Origin: Azospirillum brasilense
GTDB lineage: Bacteria; Pseudomonadota; Alphaproteobacteria; Azospirillales; Azospirillaceae
DNA length: 64,000 nucleotides
Direction of reading: 5' to 3'
Assembly: GCF_007827795.1 (NCBI RefSeq)
Contig: NZ_VITI01000006.1
Coordinates: forward strand, 124,001 to 188,000
Under the pieces are notes generated by a model. That model worked only from the letters and a program-made list of their open reading frames with translations, was not told the origin of the DNA and ran no database searches. The stretch's first letter is position 1, and every line of letters starts with the position of its first letter. Shown piece after piece: positions 54,622-63,201 of the stretch. The position numbers were made by a program, and so were the translations under genes.

Positions 54622-55020
54622 GGGTGCCCTCCCCTGCCTTGTTGTTCAGACCGTGGTGGTTCGTGGACGCCGGGACGGACGGCTTTATTCCCGCATCCTT
54701 TCGACGCATCGCCCAGCCGCATGGCCGATCCTTCCTTTTTCCCCCTTACGATGCGGCGCGAATTCCTTATGGTCTCCGACGGCCTCGCCATGCAGGCCCA
54801 CTCAGAGAATTTAGTACGAATTTCGAACCATTTTACCCCAATAACAATCAAAAGGCTTATCCAACTCAAAATAATAATGAGAGAAAGCGCGAACAAATAC
54901 CCGCTCTCGTTATCGCGCCTTTAAACATTCAAAGACTTATTGGGCCGCCGTTAATCGCTCATTAAGGCAAAACCGGCAGATTTGGTCTTGTGCTCTCCTT
55001 CACATTTTTTGGGTCCGGCG
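54622..55020. other. AT-rich intergenic region (399 bp) with a CtrA-type box
   Basis: Base composition from about 54800 to 54975 is far richer in A and T than the surroundings. The right end has a perfect TTAA-N7-TTAA box at 54951-54965 before the TadE/G-like gene. A minus-strand frame here (54561-54896) lacks coding signals and overlaps the lectin-like gene, so I do not call it. Confidence 0.5.
54951..54965 (+). promoter_or_regulatory. Perfect CtrA-type box (TTAA-N7-TTAA)
   Basis: TTAA at 54951-54954 and TTAA at 54962-54965, seven bases apart. It ends about 55 nt before the start of the TadE/G-like gene. CtrA often controls surface and pilus functions in alphaproteobacteria. Confidence 0.5.
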
Positions 55021-55467
55021 ATGGTGATGGTTTACCACCCTTACGCGCTCCAGCATCGGCAGGAACGGCGGTCCGGGCGCAGGCTGGCGCTGGCGTTGAT
55101 TGTCGCGCTCGGCCTCCCCCTGGCGGTGGGCGCCGGCTATACCATGGAGACGGTGCGCGGCTATGCGGTGCAAGCACGCTTGGCGCAGGCGGTGGACGCG
55201 GCCGCTCTGGCCGGCGGGCGGGTCATGTTCGACGACCAGCGCGACGGCCACATCCGCACCTTCTTCGACAACGCCTTTTCCAAGAGCTTTCTCGGCGCCC
55301 ACGCCGCGGCGCTGAGGATCGAGGACGATACGAACAGCGGCGTGCTGACGGTGCATGGCCGGGCGACCGTCAAGGCGCTGTTCACCCGCATCCTCGGCGG
55401 CAGCGATCTGGTCGTGGAGGCGCAATCGGTCGTCCGCCGCAACGTCCGGGGCCGCAAGGGGGCTTAA
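55021..55467 (+). CDS. TadE/TadG-like pilus-assembly protein
   Basis: 148 residues. A basic N-terminus (RQERRSGRR) precedes one membrane helix (about 21-40), then a pattern typical of TadG-type proteins: YAVQARLAQAVDAAALAGGR, F..NAF, and a beta-rich remainder with VHGRATVKALFTRILGG. It would be anchored in the inner membrane with the rest outside. No other tad/flp genes are in the window, so it may be a stand-alone member. Two nearby ATGs (55021, 55027) are possible. A perfect CtrA-type box lies upstream. Confidence 0.7.
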   Translation: MVMVYHPYALQHRQERRSGRRLALALIVALGLPLAVGAGYTMETVRGYAVQARLAQAVDAAALAGGRVMFDDQRDGHIRTFFDNAFSKSFLGAHAAALRIEDDTNSGVLTVHGRATVKALFTRILGGSDLVVEAQSVVRRNVRGRKGA

Positions 55468-55608
55468 GCCCTTCGAAGGGAACCCCTCGGCGCCGTCGGA
55501 TGGACGGCCACCACGGCGCCGCGCCCCTGCCCGAATTTTTTAAGGCATCGGGAAGCTTTGCGCTGATACCATGCGGGATCAGGCTCACCCACAACCCGCC
55601 GCGCTCCC

Positions 55609-56073
55609 GTGTCCAGCATCCCGTCCCTATCATCGCCGTCGAACGCGCAGCCCCTGTCCGGGATGGGTCGGCTTCGTCAGATGCTGGCCAGCGAAGCCAT
55701 CGCGGTGCAGCCGATCCGGCGCATGCCGGGGGAGCCGGAACGCCGGCGATCCGACGATGTTTCGGCCACCGACGATGCGCTGAAAAGCGGAAACCGGACG
55801 GAATTGGGCGGAGCGGAAGGCAACCGCGCCCGCCGTTCCGGTTCCTCATCCCGATTTGCGCTGGACGACGCGGAGGCCGGCGACGGGCCGGTGACCGGCG
55901 CGCCGCCGCGCCTGAGCGCGACGCCGAACGCCGGCTTCATCGCGCAGAGCATTCATCAGGACGCGATGGGCAGCGGCCTGCACATCGAACCCTGGTCCGC
56001 CGCCATCACCGCCTACCGCAAGGCCGACGCCGCGGCCTATGCGGCCGGGACGTCGGCAAGGATGTCCGTCTAG
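55609..56073 (+). CDS. Conserved-looking hypothetical protein
   Basis: 154 residues, unrecognised. The first 110 are low-complexity and polar. The last 50 look conserved (ATPNAGFIAQSIHQDAMG, LHIEPWSAAITAYRKADAAA), with helix-like spacing. I have seen this kind of C-terminus in small Rhodospirillales proteins. The start is a GTG without a clear ribosome site; an ATG at 55663 is an alternative. It follows the TadE/G-like gene by 141 nt in the same direction. Confidence 0.5.
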   Translation: MSSIPSLSSPSNAQPLSGMGRLRQMLASEAIAVQPIRRMPGEPERRRSDDVSATDDALKSGNRTELGGAEGNRARRSGSSSRFALDDAEAGDGPVTGAPPRLSATPNAGFIAQSIHQDAMGSGLHIEPWSAAITAYRKADAAAYAAGTSARMSV

Positions 56074-56095
56074 GCGGCGGATCGCACCCCTTCGC

Positions 56096-56581
56096 TTAGG
56101 ACGAGGAGTCTTCGCCGTAGATCTGCTCCTGCTGGTAGGCGGTCAGGCCCACGCGCTGGATCAGGTCGAGCTGGGTTTCCAGCCAGTCGATGTGCTCTTC
56201 GGTGTCCTCCAGGATCTCCCGGAAGATCTCGCGGCTCTGATAGTCGCGCACCGCGTCGCAGTCGGCGATGGCCTCCAGCAGATTGCCCCGGTTGTGGCTC
56301 TCGATGCCGAGGTCGGCGGTGAACATCTCCGGAAGATCCTCGCCGATCTTCAGCTTGTGCAGGTCCTGGAGGTTGGGAAGCCCTTCCAGGAACAGGATGC
56401 GCTCAATCAGCTTGTCGGCGTGCTTCATCTCGCCGATGGATTCCTCGTAGACCTTGTGCGCCAGCCGGTGCAGACCCCAGTTCTTCAACATGCGGGCGTG
56501 CAGGAAATACTGGTTGATGGCGGTCAGCTCGTTCGTCAGAATCGTGTTGAGGTGCCGGATAACCTTCGGATCACCCTTCAT
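56096..56581 (-). CDS. bfr: Bacterioferritin
   Basis: 161 residues, iron-storage four-helix protein forming a 24-mer. The haem-binding M52 lies in [18 protein letters not shown], and the ferroxidase ligands E18, E51 and H54 are in place, with further ligands in the [14 protein letters not shown] helix. Iron release would use Bfd, encoded at 22810-23076 about 33 kb away. No Fur box was noticed in the short upstream gap. Confidence 0.96.
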   Translation of the reverse strand: MKGDPKVIRHLNTILTNELTAINQYFLHARMLKNWGLHRLAHKVYEESIGEMKHADKLIERILFLEGLPNLQDLHKLKIGEDLPEMFTADLGIESHNRGNLLEAIADCDAVRDYQSREIFREILEDTEEHIDWLETQLDLIQRVGLTAYQQEQIYGEDSSS

Positions 56582-56703
56582 CTACCCCTCCGTCTTGATT
56601 GGCCGCACGACGTTGCGCGCGGCGCCTGTTCTTTTGCCCGACGACTGAATGGAAGTGTAAGCCAATAGCGCGGGATGGCAATCGGCTTCCGGTTCGGCTG
56701 GCT

Positions 56704-58893
56704 TCAAGGCCGTTCGCTGCGGACCGCCTCGGCCAGCCGGCGCAGTCCCTCGTTCTCGGCCATCGCCTCGACCGGCACGCCCAGGCGGCGGCGCCAGTTC
56801 GGGTGTTGGTCGACGGTGCCCGGAAGGTTCGGTTGCTCCACCTCCCCCAGCGCGTCCTCGATCTGCACCATGGCGATGCGGCCCGGCGAGCGGGCGAGGT
56901 AACGGTGCACCGCCTCCATCAGCTCGCGCGAGAAGGGTTGCGAACCCTCGTTGTTCGGGTAGCGGACCGGGCGCAGCCCTTCCCGTTCCAGCGCCTGGAG
57001 CATCCACCAGCGGTCCACGCCACGATCCCAGACGTCCTTGTTCCGCGCGGCCTCGTCGGGATAGAGGTCGAGCCGCGCGCGCCAGTCGAGGTCCCGGTTG
57101 GTCCAGAAGCCCTTGAAGGTGGCGAGGTCGTGGGTGGTCACCGTGACCATGGCCCCGGCGGGATACTCCTGAGGCGCCTTGAATCCGCCGTCGGCGCTGC
57201 GCTCGAAATACAGTACGCGGTAGCTGAGGATGCCGGCCCGCTCCAGCGCCGGGCGGAAGCCCTCCGGCACGGTGCCGAGATCCTCGCCGATGACGATGCA
57301 GCGGTTGCGCCGGCTTTCCAGCGCGATGATCCGCAGCAGGTCCTCGAACGGGTACTCGACATAGGCGCCGTCGCTGCCGTCCGCCGGAATCCAGAACAGA
57401 TGCTGCAGAGCCATCACATGGTCGACGCGCAGCGCCCCGGCGTGGCGCATGTTGGCGCGCAGCATGGCGATGAAGCTGCCATAGGCGGATTCGCGCAGGC
57501 CCACCGGCGACAGCGGGGCGAGGCCCCAATTCTGCCCTTTCATGTTGAACTGATCCGGCGGTGCGCCGACGTTGGCGCCCTGCACCAGGATGTCCGACTC
57601 GCCCCAGGCCGCCGCCCCGCCGGGATGCGCCGCCACGGCGAGGTCGCGGTAGAAGCCGATGGGCAACCCGGCCCGCCGCCCGCGCTCCGCCGCCGTGCCC
57701 AGCTGGCGGTCGGCCTCCCATTGCAGATACTCGAAGAAACCCACCCGATCCGCCTGCTCGGCGGCGAAGGCCTGGACCTCGGGGCTGTCCGGGTGCTGGA
57801 AGGCCGGCGGCCAGGTCCGCCACATCCACTGGGAGGGGTCGCGGCGGTAGAAATGCTCGTGCAGCGCCTCGAACACGGCGTGGCGGCGCAGCGGCTCGCC
57901 CATCTCGCGCCGGAACGTCTCGAACGCCTCGCGCCGCGCGTCGCTCTCGCCGAGCGCGCGGAAGGTGGCGTGCAGCGCCTCCAGAACCGGCATCTTCAGG
58001 GCGGACACGGCGGGATAGTCCACCAGCTCCGTCGCCCGTGCGGCGGCCAGCCGCTGCCGGAACTCCTCCGACGCGATGAGGGCCTGAGCCTGCGGCGTGG
58101 CCGCCAGTTCCGGCACCCGCTCCACGTCGATGTAGAGGATGTTGAGGAAGGTCCGGCTGCCCGGCGAATAAGGGCCGATGTGGTTGGGGTCGGCCGGGAA
58201 CAGGGCGTGCAGCGGATTCAGCCCGACCAGTCCGGCCCCGAGCCCCGCCGCTGTCTCGGCAAAGCGCCCGAGGTCGTCGAAGTCGCCGATGCCCCAATCG
58301 TCGCTGCTCTTCAGCGCGTAGAGCTGCAGGCCGATGCCCCAGGTCCGCCCGCCGGGCACCACATCCTCCACCGTCAGGCAGCGCTGCGGCGCGACGATCA
58401 GCACCGTGCCGCCCTCCAGCGTGCCGCCCACGCCCTGGGGCCGGATCACCACCGACAGCCGGTGATAGCCGAGCGGCAGGGTCGGCGGCAGGCGGGTGGA
58501 CACCGTGCGCCGCTCGTAGGCCACGCCGTCGAGCACGCGCTGCTCGGCCAGCGGCAGGTTGCCGACGCGCAGCGACGCGCGGTGGGCAAGTCCGCCCTCT
58601 TCGGTCAGCGTCCAGGTCAGCTCGGCGTCCTCCAGCCCGGCCGGAACGGCCAGGGCGAGGCTGAGCGGCGCGCCCTCGTCGATCACCAGGACGGGGGGCA
58701 GCATGCGCCGCCACGACCGGTCCTCCACCGCGTGCAGGCTCCCCGCCAGTTCCTCGCCGCTGCCGGCGGGATAGCCCATGGCGGCGGCCAGAGCCCGCTT
58801 CGTCGCGTCGGAGGTCTCGCGCCGGTTGCCCCAGATGTCGTGGTAGAAGGGCTCGATGCCAAGCCGTTCGGCAAGCCGGTCGAGATCGCTCAT
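56704..58893 (-). CDS. malQ: 4-alpha-glucanotransferase (amylomaltase)
   Basis: 729 residues, GH77 family. It rearranges maltodextrins, helping glycogen breakdown. The N-terminal extension (about 1-165, beta-rich) is followed by the barrel with GIGLQLYALKSSDDWGIGDFDD, ADPNHIGPYSPGSRTFLN and MALQHLFWIPADGSDGAYVEYP, plus IALESRRNRCIVIGEDLGTVP and TTHDLATFKGFW for the catalytic region. It lies downstream of glgX and the receiver-protein gene on the same strand, completing the glycogen group. Confidence 0.93.
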   Translation of the reverse strand: MSDLDRLAERLGIEPFYHDIWGNRRETSDATKRALAAAMGYPAGSGEELAGSLHAVEDRSWRRMLPPVLVIDEGAPLSLALAVPAGLEDAELTWTLTEEGGLAHRASLRVGNLPLAEQRVLDGVAYERRTVSTRLPPTLPLGYHRLSVVIRPQGVGGTLEGGTVLIVAPQRCLTVEDVVPGGRTWGIGLQLYALKSSDDWGIGDFDDLGRFAETAAGLGAGLVGLNPLHALFPADPNHIGPYSPGSRTFLNILYIDVERVPELAATPQAQALIASEEFRQRLAAARATELVDYPAVSALKMPVLEALHATFRALGESDARREAFETFRREMGEPLRRHAVFEALHEHFYRRDPSQWMWRTWPPAFQHPDSPEVQAFAAEQADRVGFFEYLQWEADRQLGTAAERGRRAGLPIGFYRDLAVAAHPGGAAAWGESDILVQGANVGAPPDQFNMKGQNWGLAPLSPVGLRESAYGSFIAMLRANMRHAGALRVDHVMALQHLFWIPADGSDGAYVEYPFEDLLRIIALESRRNRCIVIGEDLGTVPEGFRPALERAGILSYRVLYFERSADGGFKAPQEYPAGAMVTVTTHDLATFKGFWTNRDLDWRARLDLYPDEAARNKDVWDRGVDRWWMLQALEREGLRPVRYPNNEGSQPFSRELMEAVHRYLARSPGRIAMVQIEDALGEVEQPNLPGTVDQHPNWRRRLGVPVEAMAENEGLRRLAEAVRSERP

Positions 58894-59118
58894 TCAGGGG
58901 TCCCCGCGTTTGTCGGTCGTAGCGTCTTGGTGGCGTCATCCTGGCCGCAACGGCCTGCGCGCGAGCATTGCGCGTCGGGCCGGTTCCGTCCAGCCCCGAA
59001 CATTCGAATTTTCATATTGACCGCAACGCTTTCGCGCGCGGCGACGGGGCAAGGGTGACAACGCGCCGCAACCTTGGATGATCCGGCCTTCGCCTTCAGC
59101 GGCTCACCATTTGCGGGA

Positions 59119-60156
59119 TCACGGCCCGACCGCCTCTTTCGCGGCATCGCCGTTCGCTGCGGGCACCGCCGTCGCGGCCCGCGCGGCCTCCGCCTTGGCC
59201 TGCGCCATCTGCTCCAGACGGGCACGATAGCCGGTCACCGCGGCGGCTACCTCGGCCATCATGGCCTCCAGGGAGCGGTTCGCATCCACCGCCTGCATCA
59301 GATCACGGGCGAGCGTACGGACGCGCTCCACCTCCTCCGCCGCGACGGCGCCCGATTCGGCCTGGAGGCGCAAGCGCTCCGCCATCATCTTCAAGGACTT
59401 GGTGGCGGACTCCGCCGGCCCCGGCTCACCCAGGTCGTCGAGGCGGCGCAGCAGGTCGTCCAGGAAGGCCGGGACGCGGGCCAGATGGTCCACCGCCATG
59501 CGCTCCGGCGGACGGGCGGTCAGGCCGGTGGCGGCGAATTCGATCAGGAAGGCGACCTGGACGCTGATGCGCAGCAGCTTCTGCTCGTTGACGAAGTGGT
59601 TGGCCTCGGCCATGAGCTGCCGGGCGTTGATGTGCGCCCAGCGGTTGGTGGCCTTCAGCCGCAGCGTGTTCGGCGCGTCGAGCAGCGGCACCTGGGCGCC
59701 CTCGCGCGGCGACTTGCGCCGGTCGGGGCCGGTGTAGTCGGCGGTCACCACGAATTTCTTGCGCGATTCGATCAGGGCGGCCAGCCGGTCCTGCACCTGC
59801 TTGGGCGAGACGGGCTTCACCAGCAGGTCGTCGGCCCCGGCGTTGGTGACGCGCATGACCAGAAGCGGCGTCGGTTGCCACGTCGTGGCGACGATGCAGG
59901 CGTAGGGATTGCGGGTGTCCGGCTCGTTGCGCAGACGACGGATGAGGCGCAACGCCTCCGCCTCCTCTCCATCGATGTCCAGCAGGATCAGGTCGGGCGT
60001 AGCCGCCGTCGCCATGTCCACCGCGTCCCGGACCGAGCCGTAGGCCTCCGCCCGCTTCATCCCCAGCCGCGCCAGCACCTCGCGCAGGACGCGCTGGGTG
60101 TTGGACTGCGTGTCGATGATGGCGGCATCAACCAGGGAGTAGTCGTAGTCGGGCAT
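59119..60156 (-). CDS. Receiver-domain protein with unknown helical C-terminus
   Basis: 345 residues. An N-terminal receiver has phosphoacceptor D60 (LILLDIDG), T91/T92, and K114 (LLVKPVSP), though the acidic pocket shows only D15. A TGPDRRKSPREG segment links it to a long helical region (about 165-320) with no known output motif, ending in an Ala-rich tail. It lies between glgX and malQ on the same strand and has an FNR/FixK-type box upstream (60234-60247). How it relates to glycogen is unknown. Confidence 0.75.
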   Translation of the reverse strand: MPDYDYSLVDAAIIDTQSNTQRVLREVLARLGMKRAEAYGSVRDAVDMATAATPDLILLDIDGEEAEALRLIRRLRNEPDTRNPYACIVATTWQPTPLLVMRVTNAGADDLLVKPVSPKQVQDRLAALIESRKKFVVTADYTGPDRRKSPREGAQVPLLDAPNTLRLKATNRWAHINARQLMAEANHFVNEQKLLRISVQVAFLIEFAATGLTARPPERMAVDHLARVPAFLDDLLRRLDDLGEPGPAESATKSLKMMAERLRLQAESGAVAAEEVERVRTLARDLMQAVDANRSLEAMMAEVAAAVTGYRARLEQMAQAKAEAARAATAVPAANGDAAKEAVGP

Positions 60157-60233
60157 GCGTGGGTTCCGCGGAAACCGGAGGTGGAAAGGCCATCCCCGGC
60201 CTGGACGTTAGCACAGGCGGAAAAGACCGCCTA

Positions 60234-60247
60234 TTGACCCGCATCAA
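60234..60247 (-). promoter_or_regulatory. FNR/FixK-type box upstream of the receiver gene
   Basis: On the minus strand TTGAT-GCGG-GTCAA, a perfect TTGAT-N4-GTCAA box. It overlaps the last codons and stop of glgX and its centre is about 84 nt before the receiver-gene start, a plausible activator position. Confidence 0.42.
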
Positions 60248-62394
60248 CGGCCGGGCGAATCAACCTGCACGAACACCAGCGCGGTCCGCCCGTCCACCGG
60301 CATCGTCCGCCCGGCGAGCTGCATCCGCCCGTCGCCGGCTCCGTCCGCCACGCGGGTGTCGAGCACGCAGCGCCAGCCGCGCGCGTCGGGCACCTCCGGC
60401 AGGGTGACGTTGACCGTGTCGGTGTGGGCGTTCAGCACGATCAGCAGCACCCCGTCGTCCTGCGGCGCCCCGTCCACCCCGGTGTAGGTTCCGGCATGGC
60501 CGTTCAGCAGCAGCATGATGCAGCGCGCATGGCCGTTGCGCCAATCCTCCGCCGACTTTTCCACCCCCTGCGGCGTGTACCAGACGATGTCCTTCAATCC
60601 GTTCGGCGAGATCCGTCGTCCGTGCAGGAAAACCGGGCGGCGCAGCACCGGATGCGCCTTGCGAAGCGCGATCAGCCGCTTGACGAAGGCCAGCATCGGC
60701 CCGCCCTCGCCCTTCAGCCGCGCCCAATCCAGCCACGAGGTCTCGTTGTCCTGGCAATAGGCGTTGTTGTTGCCCTTCTGGCTGTGGCCAATCTCGTCGC
60801 CGGCCAGCATCATCGGCGTGCCCTGAGACAGGAACAGGGTGGCCAGCAGATTGCGCTTCTGCTTCGCGCGGGCCTCGCGGATCGCCGGGTCGTCGGTCTC
60901 GCCCTCCACCCCGTGGTTCCAGGAATGGTTGGCGGAATGGCCGTCGCGGTTGTCCTCGCCGTTGGCCCAATTGTGCTTGTCATTGAAGGAAACGAGATCG
61001 TGCAGGGTAAAGCCGTCATGCGCCGTGACGAAGTTCACCGACGACCAGGGCCGCCGTCCACGCTTCTCGAACAGGTCCGACGAGCCGGCGATGCGTCCCG
61101 CCAGCTCCGGAAGCATGCCGTCGTCGCCGCGCCAGTAGCGGCGCACCGTGTCGCGGTAGCGGTCGTTCCACTCCGCCCAGCCCGGCGGAAAGTTGCCGAC
61201 CTGATAGCCGCCGGGACCGACGTCCCACGGCTCGGCGATCAGCTTCACGTCGGCCAGCGCCGGGTCCTGCCGCACCGCGTCGAGGAAGCCCGAACCGGGG
61301 TCGAACCCGTAGGGCTCCCGCGCCAGCACGGTGGCGAGGTCGAAGCGGAAGCCGTCGACATGCATCTCCGTCACCCAGTAGCGCAAGCTGTCCATGACCA
61401 GCTGGAGCACGCGCGGGTGGCTGAGATTCAGGGTGTTCCCGGTGCCGGTATCATTGATGTAGAAGCGCGGGTTGTCGGGCAGCAGCCGGTAGTAGCTGAG
61501 GTTGTCGATGCCCTTGAAGGACAGGGTCGGGCCGAGATGGTTGCCCTCGCCCGTGTGGTTGTAGACCACGTCGAGGATGACCTCGATCCCCGCTTCGTGC
61601 AGGCGGGCGACCATGGTCTTGAACTCCGACAGAACGCCGGTGGTCATGTAGCGCGGCTCGGGCGCGAAGAAGCCGATGCTGTTGTAGCCCCAGTAGTTGC
61701 GCAAGCCCTGCCCGACCAGATGCCGGTCGTCAGCGAAGGACTGCACCGGCAGGAACTCCACCGAGGTGATGCCCAGCGCCCTCAGATAGTCAATCACCGC
61801 GTGGGTGGACATGCCGGCGAAGGTGCCGCGCAGCGGGGCCGGTACCTCCGGATGGCGCATGGTGAAGCCGCCGACATGAGTCTCGTAGATCACCGTGTCC
61901 GACCAGGGAACCGCCGGATGCCGGTCATGCCCCCAGGTGAAGGCGCGGTCGACCACCCGGCATTTCGGCATGCCGCGGGCGTTGTCGCGCCGGTCGAAGG
62001 ACAAATCCTCGCGCGTCGAGCCGACGCGGTAGCCGTAATGGGCGTCCGACCAGCGGAACGGCCCGAACAGCGCCTTGGCGTAGGGATCGAGCAGCAGCTT
62101 GTTCGGGTTGAAGCGGTGCCCCGCCAACGGCTCGTAGGGGCCATGGACGCGGTAGCCGTAGAGCAGGCCCGGCCGGGCCTCCGGCAGATAGCCGTGCCAG
62201 ACCTCGTCGGTGTGCTCCGGCAGGACGACCCGCTCGACCTCCCGCTGGCCGGTCTGGTCGAACAGGCACAGCTCGACCTTCTCGGCGTGGGCGGAGAACA
62301 GGGCGAAATTGACCCCGAACCCGTCCCAGTTCGCCCCCAACGGATAGGGCTTGCCGGGCCAAACGGCGGTGCGCGTGGCGGTGGAGATGGACAT
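60244..62394 (-). CDS. glgX: Glycogen debranching enzyme GlgX
   Basis: 716 residues, GH13 isoamylase type. CBM48-like N-terminal domain (about 1-160; GKPYPLGANWDGFGVNFALF), then the barrel with VYNHTGEGNHLGPTLSF, the catalytic DGFRFDLATVLAR, LIAEPWDVGPGGYQVGNFP and FVTAHDGFTLHDLVSF. It removes branch points of glycogen. It is followed by the receiver gene and malQ; upstream lies a toxin-antitoxin pair and then glgB, all on the minus strand. Confidence 0.95.
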   Translation of the reverse strand: MSISTATRTAVWPGKPYPLGANWDGFGVNFALFSAHAEKVELCLFDQTGQREVERVVLPEHTDEVWHGYLPEARPGLLYGYRVHGPYEPLAGHRFNPNKLLLDPYAKALFGPFRWSDAHYGYRVGSTREDLSFDRRDNARGMPKCRVVDRAFTWGHDRHPAVPWSDTVIYETHVGGFTMRHPEVPAPLRGTFAGMSTHAVIDYLRALGITSVEFLPVQSFADDRHLVGQGLRNYWGYNSIGFFAPEPRYMTTGVLSEFKTMVARLHEAGIEVILDVVYNHTGEGNHLGPTLSFKGIDNLSYYRLLPDNPRFYINDTGTGNTLNLSHPRVLQLVMDSLRYWVTEMHVDGFRFDLATVLAREPYGFDPGSGFLDAVRQDPALADVKLIAEPWDVGPGGYQVGNFPPGWAEWNDRYRDTVRRYWRGDDGMLPELAGRIAGSSDLFEKRGRRPWSSVNFVTAHDGFTLHDLVSFNDKHNWANGEDNRDGHSANHSWNHGVEGETDDPAIREARAKQKRNLLATLFLSQGTPMMLAGDEIGHSQKGNNNAYCQDNETSWLDWARLKGEGGPMLAFVKRLIALRKAHPVLRRPVFLHGRRISPNGLKDIVWYTPQGVEKSAEDWRNGHARCIMLLLNGHAGTYTGVDGAPQDDGVLLIVLNAHTDTVNVTLPEVPDARGWRCVLDTRVADGAGDGRMQLAGRTMPVDGRTALVFVQVDSPGR

Positions 62395-62422
62395 CAGACG
62401 ACGATCCCGTCTTGTGGGACCG

Positions 62423-62779
62423 TCATGGCCGGTTCCCTTCGATCCGCATCAATTCCGCGACGACCACAGCCCTCAGCGGCGAAAGTTCGTGTTGAATGGT
62501 GTGCCACGTAAGAGCGTCGTCCACGTTGTCGTAATCGTGCCGGTAGATGTTACCGGCACCGGCTATGGCCCGCCAATCGATTTCGGGATGGCGCTGTCTG
62601 ACGTCATCGGGGATGCGCCGAGAGGCTTCCGAAATGATTTCGAGAGCGCGCAGCACGGCGTAGCTGGTCTTCTGATCGGCCAGAAAATCCTCGAAACCCA
62701 TTCCGGAAACGAATCGGGCAATGGCATCGATGTTCTGGACGATGTCCTCCAGCCGCCGCTGCGGCGACCTAGAAGGCAT
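62423..62779 (-). CDS. HepT-like (DUF86) protein, arginine motif altered
   Basis: 118 residues of the HepT family, helical HEPN fold, paired with a MntA-type nucleotidyltransferase just upstream. The RNase motif is normally RX4HXY. Here residues 76-83 read GNIYRHDY, so the Arg is replaced by Gly while H81 and Y83 remain. It may be inactive as an RNase or use R80. Its start overlaps the stop of the MntA-like gene by 11 nt, as is usual for the pair. Sits between glgB and glgX. Confidence 0.85.
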   Translation of the reverse strand: MPSRSPQRRLEDIVQNIDAIARFVSGMGFEDFLADQKTSYAVLRALEIISEASRRIPDDVRQRHPEIDWRAIAGAGNIYRHDYDNVDDALTWHTIQHELSPLRAVVVAELMRIEGNRP

Positions 62780-63086
62780 GCACCGCCTCCCCCGCCACGC
62801 TGTCCCGAAGGGCGGGCTTCAGATTCTTCCGCACCACCACATCCGTTGGCCGGTCGAACAGGTCACCGATGTCGAGCGTCACCCGCGTGTACTCGAACAG
62901 ACCCATGGGCCGACCGGGGTCCAGATCAATCACGATGTCGATGTCGCTGTCGGGCCGGGCCTCGCCGCGCGCCACCGACCCGAAGACGGCGGCATGCAGA
63001 ACACCGCGCCGACGCAGGTCAGCGCTGTGGCTGCGCAGGATGCGCACCACCTCTTCGACGGACGGCGGCCGGTTCCTCATCGTCAT
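62769..63086 (-). CDS. MntA-like nucleotidyltransferase (antitoxin)
   Basis: 105 residues, minimal nucleotidyltransferase. The active-site signature is complete: GSVARGE (36-42) with DSDID (46-50) and a third aspartate at 54 (VIDLD). MntA antitoxins act by adding AMP to a tyrosine of HepT. Two close ATGs (63086, 63080) are possible; G-rich bases precede them. It forms a two-gene unit with the HepT-like gene and is embedded in the glycogen cluster. Confidence 0.88.
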   Translation of the reverse strand: MTMRNRPPSVEEVVRILRSHSADLRRRGVLHAAVFGSVARGEARPDSDIDIVIDLDPGRPMGLFEYTRVTLDIGDLFDRPTDVVVRKNLKPALRDSVAGEAVHAF

Positions 63087-63201
63087 GATCGTCCCCCCCG
63101 GACGCTCGTCCGCCCGGAGCCTGTGCGGGATAGCCAAGTCAATAAAGAGGAGGCACGCAGCGCCCGTCAAGGGTGCCCGTTGGGACGAGATGGCGGCGCC
63201 C

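Noticed and set aside
54561..54896. A minus-strand frame with a hydrophobic start in the AT-rich gap.
   Set aside because: It overlaps the start of the lectin-like gene and becomes antisense-like after 30 residues. Hydrophobicity reflects T-rich DNA.
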